From: Azadirachta indica
Taxonomy: Eukaryota > Streptophyta > Magnoliopsida > Sapindales > Meliaceae
Direction: 5' to 3'
DNA length: 64,000 bases
Assembly: GCA_022749755.1 (NCBI GenBank)
Contig: CM040451.1
Span: forward strand, 9,809,871 to 9,873,870
Positions 1-11,752 of this stretch are shown here, in pieces (the first letter of the stretch is position 1; each line of letters begins with the position of its first letter). The notes beneath the pieces are model-generated. The model had not been told where the DNA came from, did no database searches, and was given only the letters and a program-made list of their open reading frames with translations. The position numbers were made by a program, and so were the translations under genes.

Positions 1-1216
1 AAGTAAGTGCAAAGCCACCTGAACTAAATTATCTATCTTTGAATGATCCCCTATGACTGTATCTCTCCAACTGAAAATGCAGACAGCTCATACCTCAGTA
101 TTCAGCTCGGATGGCTTTCGGGTGCTATCAAGTTTAGGAAAAAAATACAATATGCATGTTGCAAACTCTTGGAAGATTTTCAAGCCGACAAACATCTCAC
201 CTGCCCCTATCCACGCAGGTATTTGCACCAATCTCTACATGGTCACCTATCTTAACATTCAGCATCTGACAAAAGAATGAAATATAAAAGGAAACACTTC
301 AGTTGCCGATCCAAAATTGACAAGTTATCGCAAGCCCTAACTTAGCTTTTCTTCATACTGGTAACAAGGATAAGTTCCAAACCATGATGAAACTGCAAAG
401 ATAACATCTTTACCAGGTTTCACCTAGGAAACTCTGGCATAATTTCTCAAACACATTTTACTTACAAGTTTTTGCTCGTCAGTTACCAGTTTCGAGGATG
501 TCCTTATGGACTATCTCCCCAAAGAAAACAAAAAATTGATTTTCGTTTGAAGCTAAATGCATATCACTATCTTGAGGCTTCTTCATCATTTTGCTGTGCT
601 CATCGACAAAAAACCCAAACCCTGTATAAGAAAAATAGCACACATTTCTAAAAGACAACAATTGGGTTACAATTAAAGTTGCATGTCCACTTGCAAGTAA
701 TGTGACTTCAACACTATAAAATACATCAGACAACCCAAGTTTGAAGTAATCCAGTCTTGCCATATTGACAAATGCACATCCCATTGTGAATTATACAAGA
801 ATCACCTATAATGCAGTAACTGAGTGAAACATTAAACCTACGGAAAATAAATAAATGTGGTTTTAGTTTCTATAACATATTAAAAATAGTAAATGTCATA
901 AAAACGTTGAATTCTCATACCCTGTCTTCGTTGATTGACCTATAGTAACAGCAGATCCAACAACAGTTCCTGAACCAATACAAACATCTGTACTAAGTGA
1001 ACTATGGCTTCAACCTCAACCAGCGGCCATTGAATCAACGCAAGCTGATTGGTGAAAGATCCCACTCCATTATGCCATCTTTGAAATTGCTGAAGATTTT
1101 CTACACCTGAAATATATAAAATCATGTGCCAAATATCAGTTAGGCATTTTCACGAACAGTTGGACGGCAGCGTCGGCAGCGTTAAATGTAACGTCCTTGA
1201 CACTTAACCGCCGCAT
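1..1216 (-). pseudogene. LPXD: LpxD-like gene copy A, 5' part, runs off left edge
   Basis: This is the 5' half of a minus-strand gene for a UDP-3-O-acylglucosamine N-acyltransferase (LpxD). LpxD N-acylates UDP-3-O-acylglucosamine in lipid-A-type synthesis; plant LpxD proteins act in mitochondria. Exons, 5' to 3', are about 1154-1216, 921-1106, 761-837, 572-621, 201-265 and 19-70. Hexapeptide signatures are readable: GFGFFVDEHSKMMKKPQ in exon 4, NVKIGDHVEIGANTCVDRG in exon 5, and WRDTVIGDHSKIDNLVQ in exon 6. Exon 2 has two offsetting frame changes, so the repeat region after residue WHNG is misread, and a further short deletion. The exon 3 donor is GC instead of GT. Later exons, if present, lie left of the window. 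Family assignment is firm; the inactive status is inferred from the exon 2 damage. Confidence 0.75.
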
Positions 1217-3019
1217 TTTGCAGAGAAATTGCGAAGAATAACAAAGTTCTGCCATATGTATTCTTGGAGAACAAAAGGACAAGATCGTTTAAGATTAACT
1301 GCCATAACTACTTATAACTGTAAAAACTCTTAGGCTGGGGATCATGTCATGTGGGCAGCGTTAAGAGTAGATAACTGTTATTTCAGCGCGAAAATAAGGA
1401 CAATTTGGTCCAATCAGCTAATAATGGTGACAAATAAAATAAAACTAACTTATTTTACAATAAAAAAGAGTAATGTGATTTGACCAAAGCACGTACGAGA
1501 TATAAATTTATTAATAGATAAATTTATTTAATATACAAATAAAAATATTGTAATCTAGGTCCATTTAACCACGAATGTCTATTTAGAAGTTCCATTGTAA
1601 TAAAAAAAGATTAAGAAATTTTGACACAGTTTGGAAAATTAACGTTTATATTATTCATGATTAGATCTTTTTTTTTTTTTTTAAAATTTTTGGAACTATT
1701 ATATCTTGACATTAGTGTTTGAGACCGGGAGCATTTGTTTATTAGTCATCGATGTGAAATTATAATCATATAAAAAAGTAATAAATTTAAAAGATGAGAT
1801 GAATTAAGAACACTAAAGCGCAAATATTATAATCAAAATATTCATTAATTAAACAAGAATGTCAAAGCAAATTGATTCTGCAAGATTTGCTATCTGGGCG
1901 TTATATATATTTATAACCTTCTCAAATTACTTGATCATGAGAGCACAATTCAAATACTGCAAGAGTAAAAATGAAATTTTATTTTTTTAGAGTTAAGAGT
2001 TTGTCAGTTAATGTTTTATAAATCTTAAGCAGTAAAACGGTTATTTAGCTCCATTATTTTTCAATGATTTTTCTTAAACAAAGTGGTTTCTAGAATTAGT
2101 TTTACCGGAATTTGTGACCCAAGTTACTTCCACAATAGTATCGGAAGACCAGGACTTATGATCTGTCTTCACAAATTTAATATATCATAAAATAGTAACA
2201 TAATTTCACATAACATAATATATTAATTTTAATTAATTAATTTGAAATAGTAATCACTAAGCTAGTCTCATGTTTTGAATACTAACAAAATAAACCTTTA
2301 CATAACAAGATAAATATATATATATATATATATATATAAATATAGGGATATGAGTTAGGAATAGTATTACCCAATAAGTTGTGTTTTCACCAAATTTTGG
2401 TTCAATGTGAACACTTTTTTAATTAATAGATTAAAACTCCAATAAAAAAAATAAAAAGAGAGACTTAGCATATATTTAAAATTAAAGATAAATATTTACC
2501 TAAGAACTACTTTATTTGTTGTGCTTGAACACAAACATAGCTATGTTAGACATACCCTTTATCTTTAACTAATAACTGCAACTGATTCTTGATGTTTAAA
2601 TATATATAATTCTTTTCCAGAAAAGAAAAAAAGATGAATAAAAATAAAAGGAAAGTGGCGTGCTTAATTAACTCCCGCGCGTGTTGCATGGCATTTCACA
2701 ACTAATAGTCTAATACTATGAATAATCTCCGATGCGAAGATGCCTGGAAAATGCTAAATATTTGTCCAGTTGCAAGTTCTTCAATAGACAGGCAAGTCTC
2801 CGGGTTGACGAGCAAGACTTTGTAGTCCTTTCATTTTCAATATTGAATTTTCTAATTTCTGAACTTTTAATCATACTGCTGTATAAGTCGGTCCTCCGTA
2901 AATGTTTCTTTTAACTTCAGATGTACTTTAATTTCTCAAGCGAAAATTTCTGCTCATAATCCGTTTTGCTTTGGTGCCTTAATTAATTCAGTCTTGAAAT
3001 TGTAACTCAGTGAAGAGCA
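1217..3019. other. Shared upstream region between LpxD copy A and CRK1
   Basis: About 1.8 kb of AT-rich DNA lies between two divergent genes. Related sequence precedes CRK2 (about 8350-9581) and CRK7 (about 49958-51533), and part of it follows LpxD copy E (60990-61717), so it belongs to the amplified unit. A W-box-like TTGACC occurs near 1480. No convincing coding sequence is visible. Confidence 0.5.
2313..2338. repeat. (AT)n microsatellite
   Basis: An uninterrupted run of AT dinucleotides lies in the CRK1 upstream region. It is a likely polymorphic marker; no function is implied. Confidence 0.9.
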
Positions 3020-6000
3020 ATGCCCGCGATGCTGAATGTCAGATGTTTTGGCTCAAGAACTATACAAATAATTAGCTTGCTTCATCTTCTTTCATTTCTA
3101 TTACAAAGTTCGTCAGATGCTCAAATCCAACCTACCTATCTCTACAATTTCTGCCAACCTTCTAACAATACTGCTCCCGGGTACGAGTACAATCTTGGCA
3201 AACTCAACGGAAAGTTTCGCGAAGAAGGTGGCAAATCCCGCTATTCCGACGCAACTGAAGGGGACTATCCAGGCAAAATTTATGGTCGTTATCTTTGTAG
3301 ATTTGATATTTCTTATAAGCTCTGCCAAGATTGCATAGTTGTTGCAATCGATAGTACTCTTAAGAGAAATTGTACTGGCAGCACGGACGTAATTATGTGG
3401 TATGATGAGTGTCTGGTACGCTTTTCTAACAGATCTTTTGCCTCTACCATGGAGAGATCTCCATCTCTATCGATGTGGAACGTAGAAAATGTTACTGAAC
3501 CTGATAAGTTTTTTAAGATTTTGAGTCAGACCTTTGATGATGTAATACATAATGCAACCTCAAATCCTTCTGCGTATGCAGCCCAAACGGCTACCATCTC
3601 TAGCTTTCAGCAACTGTATACCCTGGCGCAGTGCCTACCCAGTTTGTCAATATCAGACTGCACCATTTGTTTGAGGCAGGCTGTTGCTAGTTTTAGATCC
3701 TGCTGCTACGGAAAGACAGGTGGTAGAGTTCTTTTCCCAAGTTGTTACCTAAGGTACGAGATGTACCCTTTTTTTAACGTCTCTACAGATGGAGCTTCAG
3801 TACCCGCCCATCCACCGAGTAACAATAATATTGGTGAGTTCATAAATTTCAGATTAGTGAATTATAATCTGTAAGAACTAATTAGAGAGCTTCTTAGTGT
3901 AGTGAATTGAAAAGCTTTCTTAGCTTATATAACAACATTAACTAATGATTTTTTTTTTTTTTAATCCACTGGATCTCGGTATCCACTAAATGATTTCTAA
4001 TCACCAGCTCCTAAACAAATTTATACAAAAATAACTTTTGGGTTTATCAATTTTTCTCTAAAAATTTGTGAATATATACTCTGCTTTTTACTTTACATTA
4101 TTCTTTATGAGTGCAATTCACAACTTTTCAGTTGTTATTTCGAAAAAATTCTTTTGTGCTAGTCATTTGTAGCTAATTAGTCCATGACACAGGATCTCAT
4201 TTGAAGTAGTTTATATTTGATATCTCTATTTCCTTTTTAAGATTTCATAAATCCTAAACTTAGCACACATTAAATGCAAATTAAAAGAATTCTGCTTCTA
4301 AGATTGATGTGAGGGGGAATCAATCTCTTAATTTTTTACTTTCATGGCAAAGGTGAAATCAACTGGAATATCTTTCTTGATGACATCTGATATCTCTACC
4401 AAATGGATCTCTTTTCTACAGTCAAATAGAGTATAAATTATTCAGTTATATGACTCATAATTAACGACCATTTACACTCAATGAAAATATCCCAGTTATA
4501 TATTGGTTTTACAACTTGTGTTTTTATTTTAGATCCGGGAAAGAAGAGAAAGAAGGATGGCAGAACATGGATTGCAATCACGAGTGGTGTTTCGGCAATT
4601 ATACTACTCTTGCTATCTAGTTGTTTTCTTTGGCTTAGAAAGAGGAGAAATAAAAGAGTCAAAGGTAATACTCAACCTCTGTTTTTCTCTTATCGCCTTA
4701 ATTTCTAATGTAAGACCATTGTCTTGTAGAGGAGAAAGCCAATAGTCAGGAGGTTCAATTACTTCACATGGGAGAACGTAGAATTGGAAATGATTTTTCA
4801 TATGATATATTACAAGGAGATCAGCAATCAGAATCTCAGGACTTTCCTTTCTTTCCGTTAGAGTTAACACTCCAGGCTACACAACATTTTTCTGATGAAA
4901 ATAAGCTTGGCGAAGGTGGGTTCGGCCCAAGGTAATTATAAAGCAATGGCTAAGCAGCTATCAATCACACCATTAATCCATGAATCAATAATGTGGTAAC
5001 TAAGTATTTTCCGTAAATTCCATTTGGATTGCAGGGTGTATTAGCTGACGGCAAGGAAATTGCAGTAAAGAGGCTCTCGAGAACATCTGGACAAGGCCTG
5101 CGAGAGTTCAAGAATGAAGTTACAGTTATTGCCAAATTGCAACATAAGAATCTTGTTCGGCTCTTGGGATGCTGCTTGGAGGAAAATGAATCACTGCTCA
5201 TCTATGAGTATATGCCCAACAGAAGCCTCGATTTTTTCCTTTTTGGTTTGTCTTTAAGTCTTTCTAATGCTAGTTAATTTACACGTTGGAAGTGAGACTT
5301 AGAGGCATTTCATTAATTGCTGGTTAGTGTTAAGCCTTGCAAGTGGCAAGTGGCCCTGTCTACATGTTTTATCTGCTCTGTTTGTGCAACATAACTACTA
5401 TCACCACAGCGATTGTACCAAAGTCTCTCTTTTTCCGCAGGTTCCCTTATCCACATGGTTTTTAATCAAGTAACATATTGTATCCAATTCATTTGTTAGA
5501 TTCAAAAAGAAGGGTACAACTGGACTGGAAACAACGCGTAAGCATTATTTGTGGAATTGCGAGAGGTATTATGTATCTACATGAGGATTCTCGACTCAAA
5601 ATTATTCATCGAGATCTCAAAGCTAGTAATGTTTTACTCGACCATGAGATGAACCCAAAGATATCAGATTTTGGAATGGCAAGGATATTTGGCAGAAATC
5701 AAAGTGAAGCCAATACCAATAGAGTTGTTGGAACATAGTCAGTGCATTTTATAACTATTTTGCTCTGTTTTCTTCCAGTTGGTTGGAAAATATATATATA
5801 TATATATATTGGAAAACATGCCCTCTTTTCTTAATACTTGCTAGTTTCTATAATTATCAATTGCTTTTCCAGTATGTGATATTTGTCTGGTTTTGTTGTT
5901 TCATTTTAAAACAGCGGATACATGGCCCCAGAATATGCCATGGAAGGATTATTTTCGATAAAATCAGACGTGTTTAGTTTCGGAGTTCTTCTACTGGAGA

Positions 6001-6496
6001 TTATCAGTGGAAGTAAGAACAGTGGATTTTATCTTTTAGAACATGGTCAAAGCCTCCTTACTTATGTATGTGCCTAACTCTATCTTCGAATTTTTCTCTT
6101 CTTTTATTTTTTCCAGAAAAATAATTTCCAGTTGTTGTTAGTCTAATCTGACTTTGTTTATGATGAATGCTACATATAACATTTCAGACATGGAAATTAT
6201 GGTGTAAAGGAGAAGCACTAGAACTGATGGACCCTGTAATCAAGCAATCATGTGTTCCTACTGAACTTCTGAAATTTATACATATTGGATTATTATGTGT
6301 TCAGGAAGATCCAACAGACAGACCTACCATGTCTTCTGTGGTTGTAATGCTAGCAAGTGAGACCGTAACACTTCCTCAACCAACCCAGCCTGCATTTTCT
6401 GTTGGCAGAGTTATGGCAAGACCATTTCAATCTTCATCTGAAAACAAACTTTGTTCTGTCAATGAGGTTACTCTTTCCAATGTGTCACCCCGTTGA
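3020..6496 (+). pseudogene. CRK: CRK1: cysteine-rich receptor-like kinase with a 7-bp deletion in the P-loop exon
   Basis: Seven exons are readable: 3020-3833, 4533-4664, 4730-4931, 5035-5245, 5500-5737, 5915-6065 and 6188-6496. Exon 1 encodes a signal peptide and two DUF26 domains, each with C-X8-C-X2-C (first: C at YLC, CQDC). Exon 2 encodes the membrane span (TWIAITSGVSAIILLLLSS) and a basic stop-transfer stretch. Exons 4-7 keep the kinase motifs: IAVKRL lysine, [28 protein letters not shown]. Exon 3 ends GGCCC-AAG where sister copies have seven more bases encoding part of GPVYK. Exon 3 is therefore 202 nt instead of 209, and the frame is lost. Splicing would give a stop four codons later, and intron retention an immediate stop. 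The predicted product is about 386 residues: receptor plus membrane span without a kinase. The start is the first ATG, conserved with CRK2. A sequencing error is the alternative. Confidence 0.85.
5789..5810. repeat. (TA)n microsatellite in CRK1 intron 5
   Basis: This is a TA dinucleotide run in the intron between exons 5 and 6. The equivalent introns of CRK5 and CRK7 lack it, so it arose or expanded after duplication. Confidence 0.85.
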
Positions 6497-6535
6497 CAAT
6501 TCTACTGTTGACTTGTATAAAGATTCATGGACATG

Positions 6536-6541
6536 AATAAA
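6536..6541 (+). promoter_or_regulatory. Candidate polyadenylation signal of CRK1
   Basis: AATAAA lies 40 bases after the CRK1 stop codon. The same position is kept downstream of CRK5 (ACATGAATAAATG), which supports it as part of the ancestral 3' end. Confidence 0.5.
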
Positions 6542-7073
6542 TTTATGTAACGTTTCAATAATTTGTTATGTGCAGCGTTCAAGGTTAACCGACTTTCTGT
6601 TTTATCATTGATCTTCATGCCCAAAATTTTCCTTTTTCATTCACTTTTTTGAGGATAAAAACTGCCTAAGCAAAATGTTAATTTAATATCTGAACAAGCC
6701 AAGCAACAACTGTAGGTTAAATACAAATAAACATTTGTTCCTATAATAGTCAGCTTTCGTAGAAAACTATTGACAGAGCTTGTTCAATGCATGATCATCA
6801 ACAGCTAATGATGAAGACATAAACTCAGTATATTTTAAAGTTTAATGCACTCTTTTAGTGGAAATTAAATCTAATAAATGTGAAACAGAAGACTTGGGCA
6901 GTGAATAATTTATTCATTAATCAAGCTAAAAGCTAAATTACAGATCAAGAACTTCTTATTATACTTGGAGGATGATATCCAAAGAAGAAACAATAACAAA
7001 AGCAAAACTGTTATCTTTGGCACCAAAGTGCAGCACGTTCTCATCTCTACCAATACGTGTAATTACAATCTTT

Positions 7074-7649
7074 CTAAAACCATCTCAATCGTTGATTTCG
7101 ACTCTTGCGTTGGAACTTTTGCGGCACGAATAATAATTTCTTAGTGGGTTGATCTTTTTGAATCTGGATGAAGCAATAGTGCCTTGTAACTTCTTTTTTG
7201 TTTGAAAACTGTTGATCATCATCAATTGTTGGAGGCCGAGGTCGAGACCAACTTGAACTCGCAATTTTTGCTTTCTTCGAACTAAAATGACTGTCATAAG
7301 CTTCTCTCTTTTCAAGGTTTGTCAAAATGTCAAGGGCTGATTGAATAAGCTTAAAGGTATTGTCGGCGGCAACAGAAGGTTTCTTGTCGAGGTGCAACCT
7401 CAGCGCCAATATCTTGTACTGTTTCCGGATAACGCTGATATCAATTTCAGGATCAGTAATTGCTAGGAGTTCATACCAGGAAGATTTCTTGGCAGCATTA
7501 TAGGTGGTGAAGTATTCTTCGATGCTGGGGAGATGTGGATCGAAATCTTTGGTTGCTTGGAGACTCTTGATGGCCACGTATATATTCTGAAGCTTGAAGT
7601 ACTCGTCTGCGGCACCTCTAGCGGCTAACTTGACAAGATTAGTGAGCAT
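7074..7649 (-). CDS. Small J-domain (DnaJ-like) protein with HLD in place of HPD
   Basis: This single-exon open frame encodes 191 residues from the Met at 7649. The frame extends upstream to an ATG at 7709, but a TATA-like TTTATAAATAC sits at 7711-7722, so that upstream Met probably lies outside the transcript. The N-terminal part (LVKLAARGAADEYFKLQNI) resembles the leading segment of plant J proteins of the DUF3444-associated type. A J domain follows (WYELLAITDPEIDISVIRKQY to ILTNLEKREAYDSHF). The HPD tripeptide that stimulates Hsp70 ATPase is HLD here, so normal co-chaperone activity is doubtful. The C-terminus is basic and lacks zinc-finger or DUF3444 regions. The gene is convergent with CRK1. 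Broken relatives lie at 40160-40600 and 47040-47199. It may be a young truncated paralogue instead of a working gene. Confidence 0.7.
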   Translation of the reverse strand: MLTNLVKLAARGAADEYFKLQNIYVAIKSLQATKDFDPHLPSIEEYFTTYNAAKKSSWYELLAITDPEIDISVIRKQYKILALRLHLDKKPSVAADNTFKLIQSALDILTNLEKREAYDSHFSSKKAKIASSSWSRPRPPTIDDDQQFSNKKEVTRHYCFIQIQKDQPTKKLLFVPQKFQRKSRNQRLRWF

Positions 7650-7710
7650 TTTTCTGAACTTTGGGAAAGGAGACGACAAATGCGTCCCGGCGTCCCGGTA
7701 GTGATACATG

Positions 7711-7722
7711 AGTATTTATAAA
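7711..7722 (-). promoter_or_regulatory. Candidate TATA box of the J-domain gene
   Basis: The minus strand reads TTTATAAATAC here, 62-73 bases upstream of the Met at 7649 and only a few bases before the upstream ATG at 7709. A start site about 30 bases downstream would fall between the two ATGs, so this decides for the internal start. Confidence 0.45.
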
Positions 7723-9581
7723 TCCTAGATAGATGATTTCTTTGACTTGATGCTAGATGTTTGTTATCGAGTAGGTGTGTAAGACCAAAAGAAATGTTTC
7801 AAACTTAAATAGTATATATACGATTCAATAATTCCTCAGATTATTTCCTTTAAATCCAGTAATCCATTTCCGTGAAGGCATTAACAGAGTTGATATTGAT
7901 GTAGTTACTTGAAAACGGAGTATATAATCATCGTAGATTGGGTTACATGCTTAAGTGGATTGCATAATTGATGGGGCTTACAGCCCAATGCTTTGCCAGC
8001 CCAAAATTCCGTATTCCCGATCATATTTGAAGCCAATCTGAGTTTGGCTGTGCTTAGTTGATGATAGCAGTAGACAGTGATTCGTTGAATTGTTGAATCC
8101 TTTATTCTTGCAGTTCTATTTGAATACTCAATTATAACATTGCTAAATTTTTCTTTACACTTATTCCAATCAGAATTATATGTAATTATTTTTAAACCAA
8201 ATATACAAATAAAATAATGTTTAGTTGAGAATTTTATGCATGACGTAACATAAATGTTATCGTATTAAATCTTTTTTGAAAAAAATTACTTGAAAAAGAA
8301 AGACGAAGTTTCTTGCGAAGAGAAAATAGAAATTGTCATGTGAAATATCGAAAGTTTTATTGTTGACTATTGACCCGTGGAAACAATTCTTTCTGCCCAT
8401 AGAAAATAAAGTCTCTGTTGGTTGAATAGGTTTGACATTGAAATTTCATTCACCTATGAAACTTTTTTTTATATAAATAATTCTAAAAAATGGAAATTAC
8501 ATTCATAACCTTCTCAAATTACTTGATCATCAGAGCACAACCCAAATATTAATAGAGTAAAAATGGTTATTTGTTATCATTATTTTTCAATGATTTTTCT
8601 TTCAAAAAACGAGGTTTTTAGAATTAATTTTACAAGAATTTTGCAGCTGTCCAAATTATAAAGACCTATTCGAAGCATTTATGACCTAAGTTACTTCTAC
8701 AATACTATCGGAAGACTATATCTAATGCACTAACGCCGACCGACTTTGTGACATTAAAATATGAACATTGATTTTTTAACATGAATTTATATTGTATGTC
8801 TTATCAAATTTAATATATCACCAAATAGTAATAAGTTAGGTATCCAATAAAATTATGTAAAAGTTTACTTACTATTGTTACATCACATCAAATATTAATT
8901 TTAAACAATTTATAATATTAATTAATTATTAAACTATATTAACGATTAAAATACTTTTTTTTTTTCACATCACTTAATATAAAAATATTTATCGATATAT
9001 GAGTTAGGAATAGAATTACCCAATAATTTGTTCTTGCACCCAAATTTTGTTTCAATTTGAACTGTTTTTAAATAGAACAAAACTCCAATAAGAATTAAAA
9101 AAAGAGAGGTTTAGGAATACATGTAAATTAAAATAAATATTTAATTTAGACAATATCCTTATGTTAACTAATAAGGGCAAGTCGGCAACTGATTCTTAAT
9201 ATTTAACTATAAACTTTTTTTTTTTAATTTAAAAAAAAAGGGCAACCTGCGGTGGTTAATTAACTCGGGCGGGTGTTGTGTGGTATTTCTATTTCACAAT
9301 TAATACTATGACTAATCTCCGATGGGAAGATGCCTGGAAAATGCTAAATAATAGTCCAGTTGTAAGTTCTTTAATATGTTGACAGACAAGCAAGACTTTT
9401 TAGCCCTTTCATTTTCGATATCGAATTTAATTATTTTTGAGCAGGGATTCTTTTTATCAGACTGCTGGATAAGTCGGTCCTCTGTCAATGTTTCTTTTAA
9501 CTTCAGACGTACTTTAATTTCTCGAGCGAAAATTTCTGCTCACAATCGATTTTGCTTTGGTGCCTTAATTAATGAAGAGCA
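7723..9581. other. Intergenic region upstream of CRK2
   Basis: The first part (about 7840-8000) is J-gene upstream sequence that recurs at about 11800-12000. From about 8350 on, the sequence resembles the regions before CRK1 and CRK7. There is a poly-T run near 8950 and no credible gene. Confidence 0.5.
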
Positions 9582-11752
9582 ATGGCGGCGACGCTGACTG
9601 TTAGATTGTTTGGCTCAAGAACTATACACGTAATTAGCTTTGCTTCATCTTGTTTCATTTCTATTACAGAGTTCGTCAGACGGTCAAAAACAACCTACCA
9701 ACGTCTACCATTCCTGCCCACGTGTTTCTAATAGTACTGCTCCCGGCTACGCACGCTATCTTGGCAAACTCAAAGGAAAGCTTTACGACGAAGGGGATTA
9801 TCCAGACAAGGTTTATGATCTTTATCTTTGTAGATCTGATATTTCTTATCAGGCCTCCCAAGATTGCATAGTTGTCGCAATCGATAGTCTTACGAGAAAG
9901 TGTACTGGCACCAAGGAAGCAATTGCGTGGTATGATGAGAGTGCGGTAAATTTGAGTATGTCCTTCTATTATGTAATAATACTAAATAGAGTGTGGCGCA
10001 GTGCTTTCTATGATTTGCCAATATCAAACCGCAGCTCTGTGCTCGAGGGTGTGGTATTTCAAAATACCAATTTCAGGACTTGGTCCAAAAAGCTTTTAAT
10101 ATGCACAAGGACAGGTTGGTTCAAGCCCAATTTTGGGGCTCGGACCCCCTGGGTGTCCTATGCATGCGGTGGGCTTGGTTTTGAACTATTATTTTTGGGG
10201 CCTTGATTATTTAATTTTGGAAAATTAAATTAGTTTGTTTTGGTCCCTTTTTAGTAGTTGAGAGACCGTGGATAGTTACATGCCGTTGCTCTATTAAGAC
10301 ATCTATTAAAGCGTTTGTCGAGAGTGAAAAGGCATAACCGTTTTGAGTTAAAAGATGGTGAAACGGTTTTGACGACTGTCTGAAAGGATACCTGTTGCCT
10401 ATAAATACTTGCCGTGGCAAAAGATTTTTCATTCATTCCAACATTTATTCTCTTCTGTGTGTTTTTGTTTCTCAACTATTTGCGGTCATTGCCAGAGCTT
10501 CTCTTCTTCCTTTTTTGCATTAGTTGTAATACTCTTGCTGTATTTGGAGTCAGCAAGATCGTTATTATATCTTGGGGCTATTCTATCCTTTCACCTTTCT
10601 GCAATAGGATACTATTGCAACAATTCCAACCTGTTGTGACGGAAAGCAAGGTGGTGGAGTTCTTTTCCCAAGTTGTAATATAAGGTACGAGCTGTAACCT
10701 TCATTTGCGGCCCTCGGAGATGGAGCCCCGGTACCCGCCTCTCCACCAAATAATTAAGGTGAGTTCATATATTTGAGGTTAATGAATTATAAAAAACCTA
10801 CATTAAAGAATTAGACAAGCGAGTAGTGAGTACTAATTAGAGAGCTTCGCTTAATACACATTACTGAATTGAAAAGCACTCATTGCTTTAACATTAATCA
10901 ATGAAATAATTTTTATATCTATTCGCTGAATCTCTGTATAAGTTCCATCCAAATTAATTCAAGGTTTTATTTTTCATCCTCTTTATTTTTTTTAACTTCA
11001 TTATGTACGCCAATCATTGTCACCTTGCCCACTAGGTGATTTCTACTCAGTCCTTAAACAAGTTTACGCTAAAATAAAATTTTTATATTATGAATTCTAT
11101 AATTTTTTTCTCTGAGATATATTTTATTCTATATTATTCTTCATAAGTACACCTTAAATCCAATGTACACTAAATACAAATTAAAAAGTCTCCTTCCGAA
11201 GTTGGTTTGAGAAGGAATCGATCTCTTAGACTTTTTACTTTTACAGCAAAGTTCAAACCAACTAGGCTACATATGCTTGAGAACATATGTTATTCTCTAC
11301 TAAAGAGATCTCTTTTCTACAGTCAAATAGAGTATAAATGATTCAGTTATATGGCTGATGTCTTCCTCATAATTAACAACCATTATTTTGGTTTTACAAC
11401 CCGGCTTTTTTATTTTAGATCTGGGAAAGAAGAGAAAAAAGGATGGCAGAACATGGATTGAAATCACAAGTAGTGTTTCGGCAATTATACTACTCTTGCT
11501 ATCTAGTTCTTTTCTTCCGCTTACAAAGAGGAGAAATAAAAGAGTCAAACACATGTAATTACAGAGTTGTAAATTCAGCCTCTCCTTTTTCTTATTGCCC
11601 TTAATTTCTAATGTAAAACCATTGCCTTGCAGAGGAGAAAGGACTCAGGAGGTTCAGTTACTTCACATGGGAGAACGTAGAATTGGAAGCAAACAGAATC
11701 TCAAGAGTTTGCTTTTCCGATGAAAATAAGCTTGGAGAAGGTGGGTTCGTTT
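9582..11752 (+). pseudogene. CRK2: truncated CRK pseudogene lacking the kinase
   Basis: The ATG at 9582 matches the CRK1 start. An extra T in the signal-peptide coding region (AGCTTTGC versus AGCTTGC) shifts the frame, so the DUF26 part is read in the frame open at 9640-10206. The first DUF26 has lost its second motif cysteine (RSDISYQASQDC). Most of the second DUF26 is gone: a deletion of roughly 180 bp, then an insertion at 10050-10622, then the tail to 10758 with a TAA where CRK1 has TAC. Exon 2 (from 11419, DLGKKRKKDGRTWIEITSS) has lost its normal donor. Exon 3 is internally shortened and breaks off at the P-loop near 11750, where J-gene upstream-like sequence begins. Exons 4-7 are absent. 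Confidence 0.85.
10050..10622 (+). mobile_element. Insertion in CRK2 exon 1, possible solo LTR
   Basis: About 573 bp have no counterpart in CRK1 or CRK7 and separate two parts of the second DUF26 coding region. The segment starts TGTGGTATTTC and ends TTGCAACA, fitting TG...CA LTR termini. It has an internal TATA-like TATAAATACTTG near 10400 on the plus strand. There is a small inverted pair GGTATTT/AAATACC at its left end. I found no matching target-site duplication, so the exact ends and the solo-LTR reading are tentative. Confidence 0.45.

Noticed and set aside
1..1216. LpxD similarity as a sign of bacterial contamination or recent bacterial transfer
   Set aside because: The copies have plant-type introns with GT-AG borders and are interleaved with plant receptor kinases; plants are known to encode LpxD.
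4965..5201. Minus-strand open frames opposite CRK exon 4 (also 35022-35270 and 45051-45371)
   Set aside because: They recur in every copy because they mirror the conserved kinase exon; they are antisense shadows.
10409..10683. Two overlapping hydrophobic open frames as membrane proteins
   Set aside because: They lie inside the insertion in CRK2, are T-rich, overlap in two frames and match nothing I recognise.
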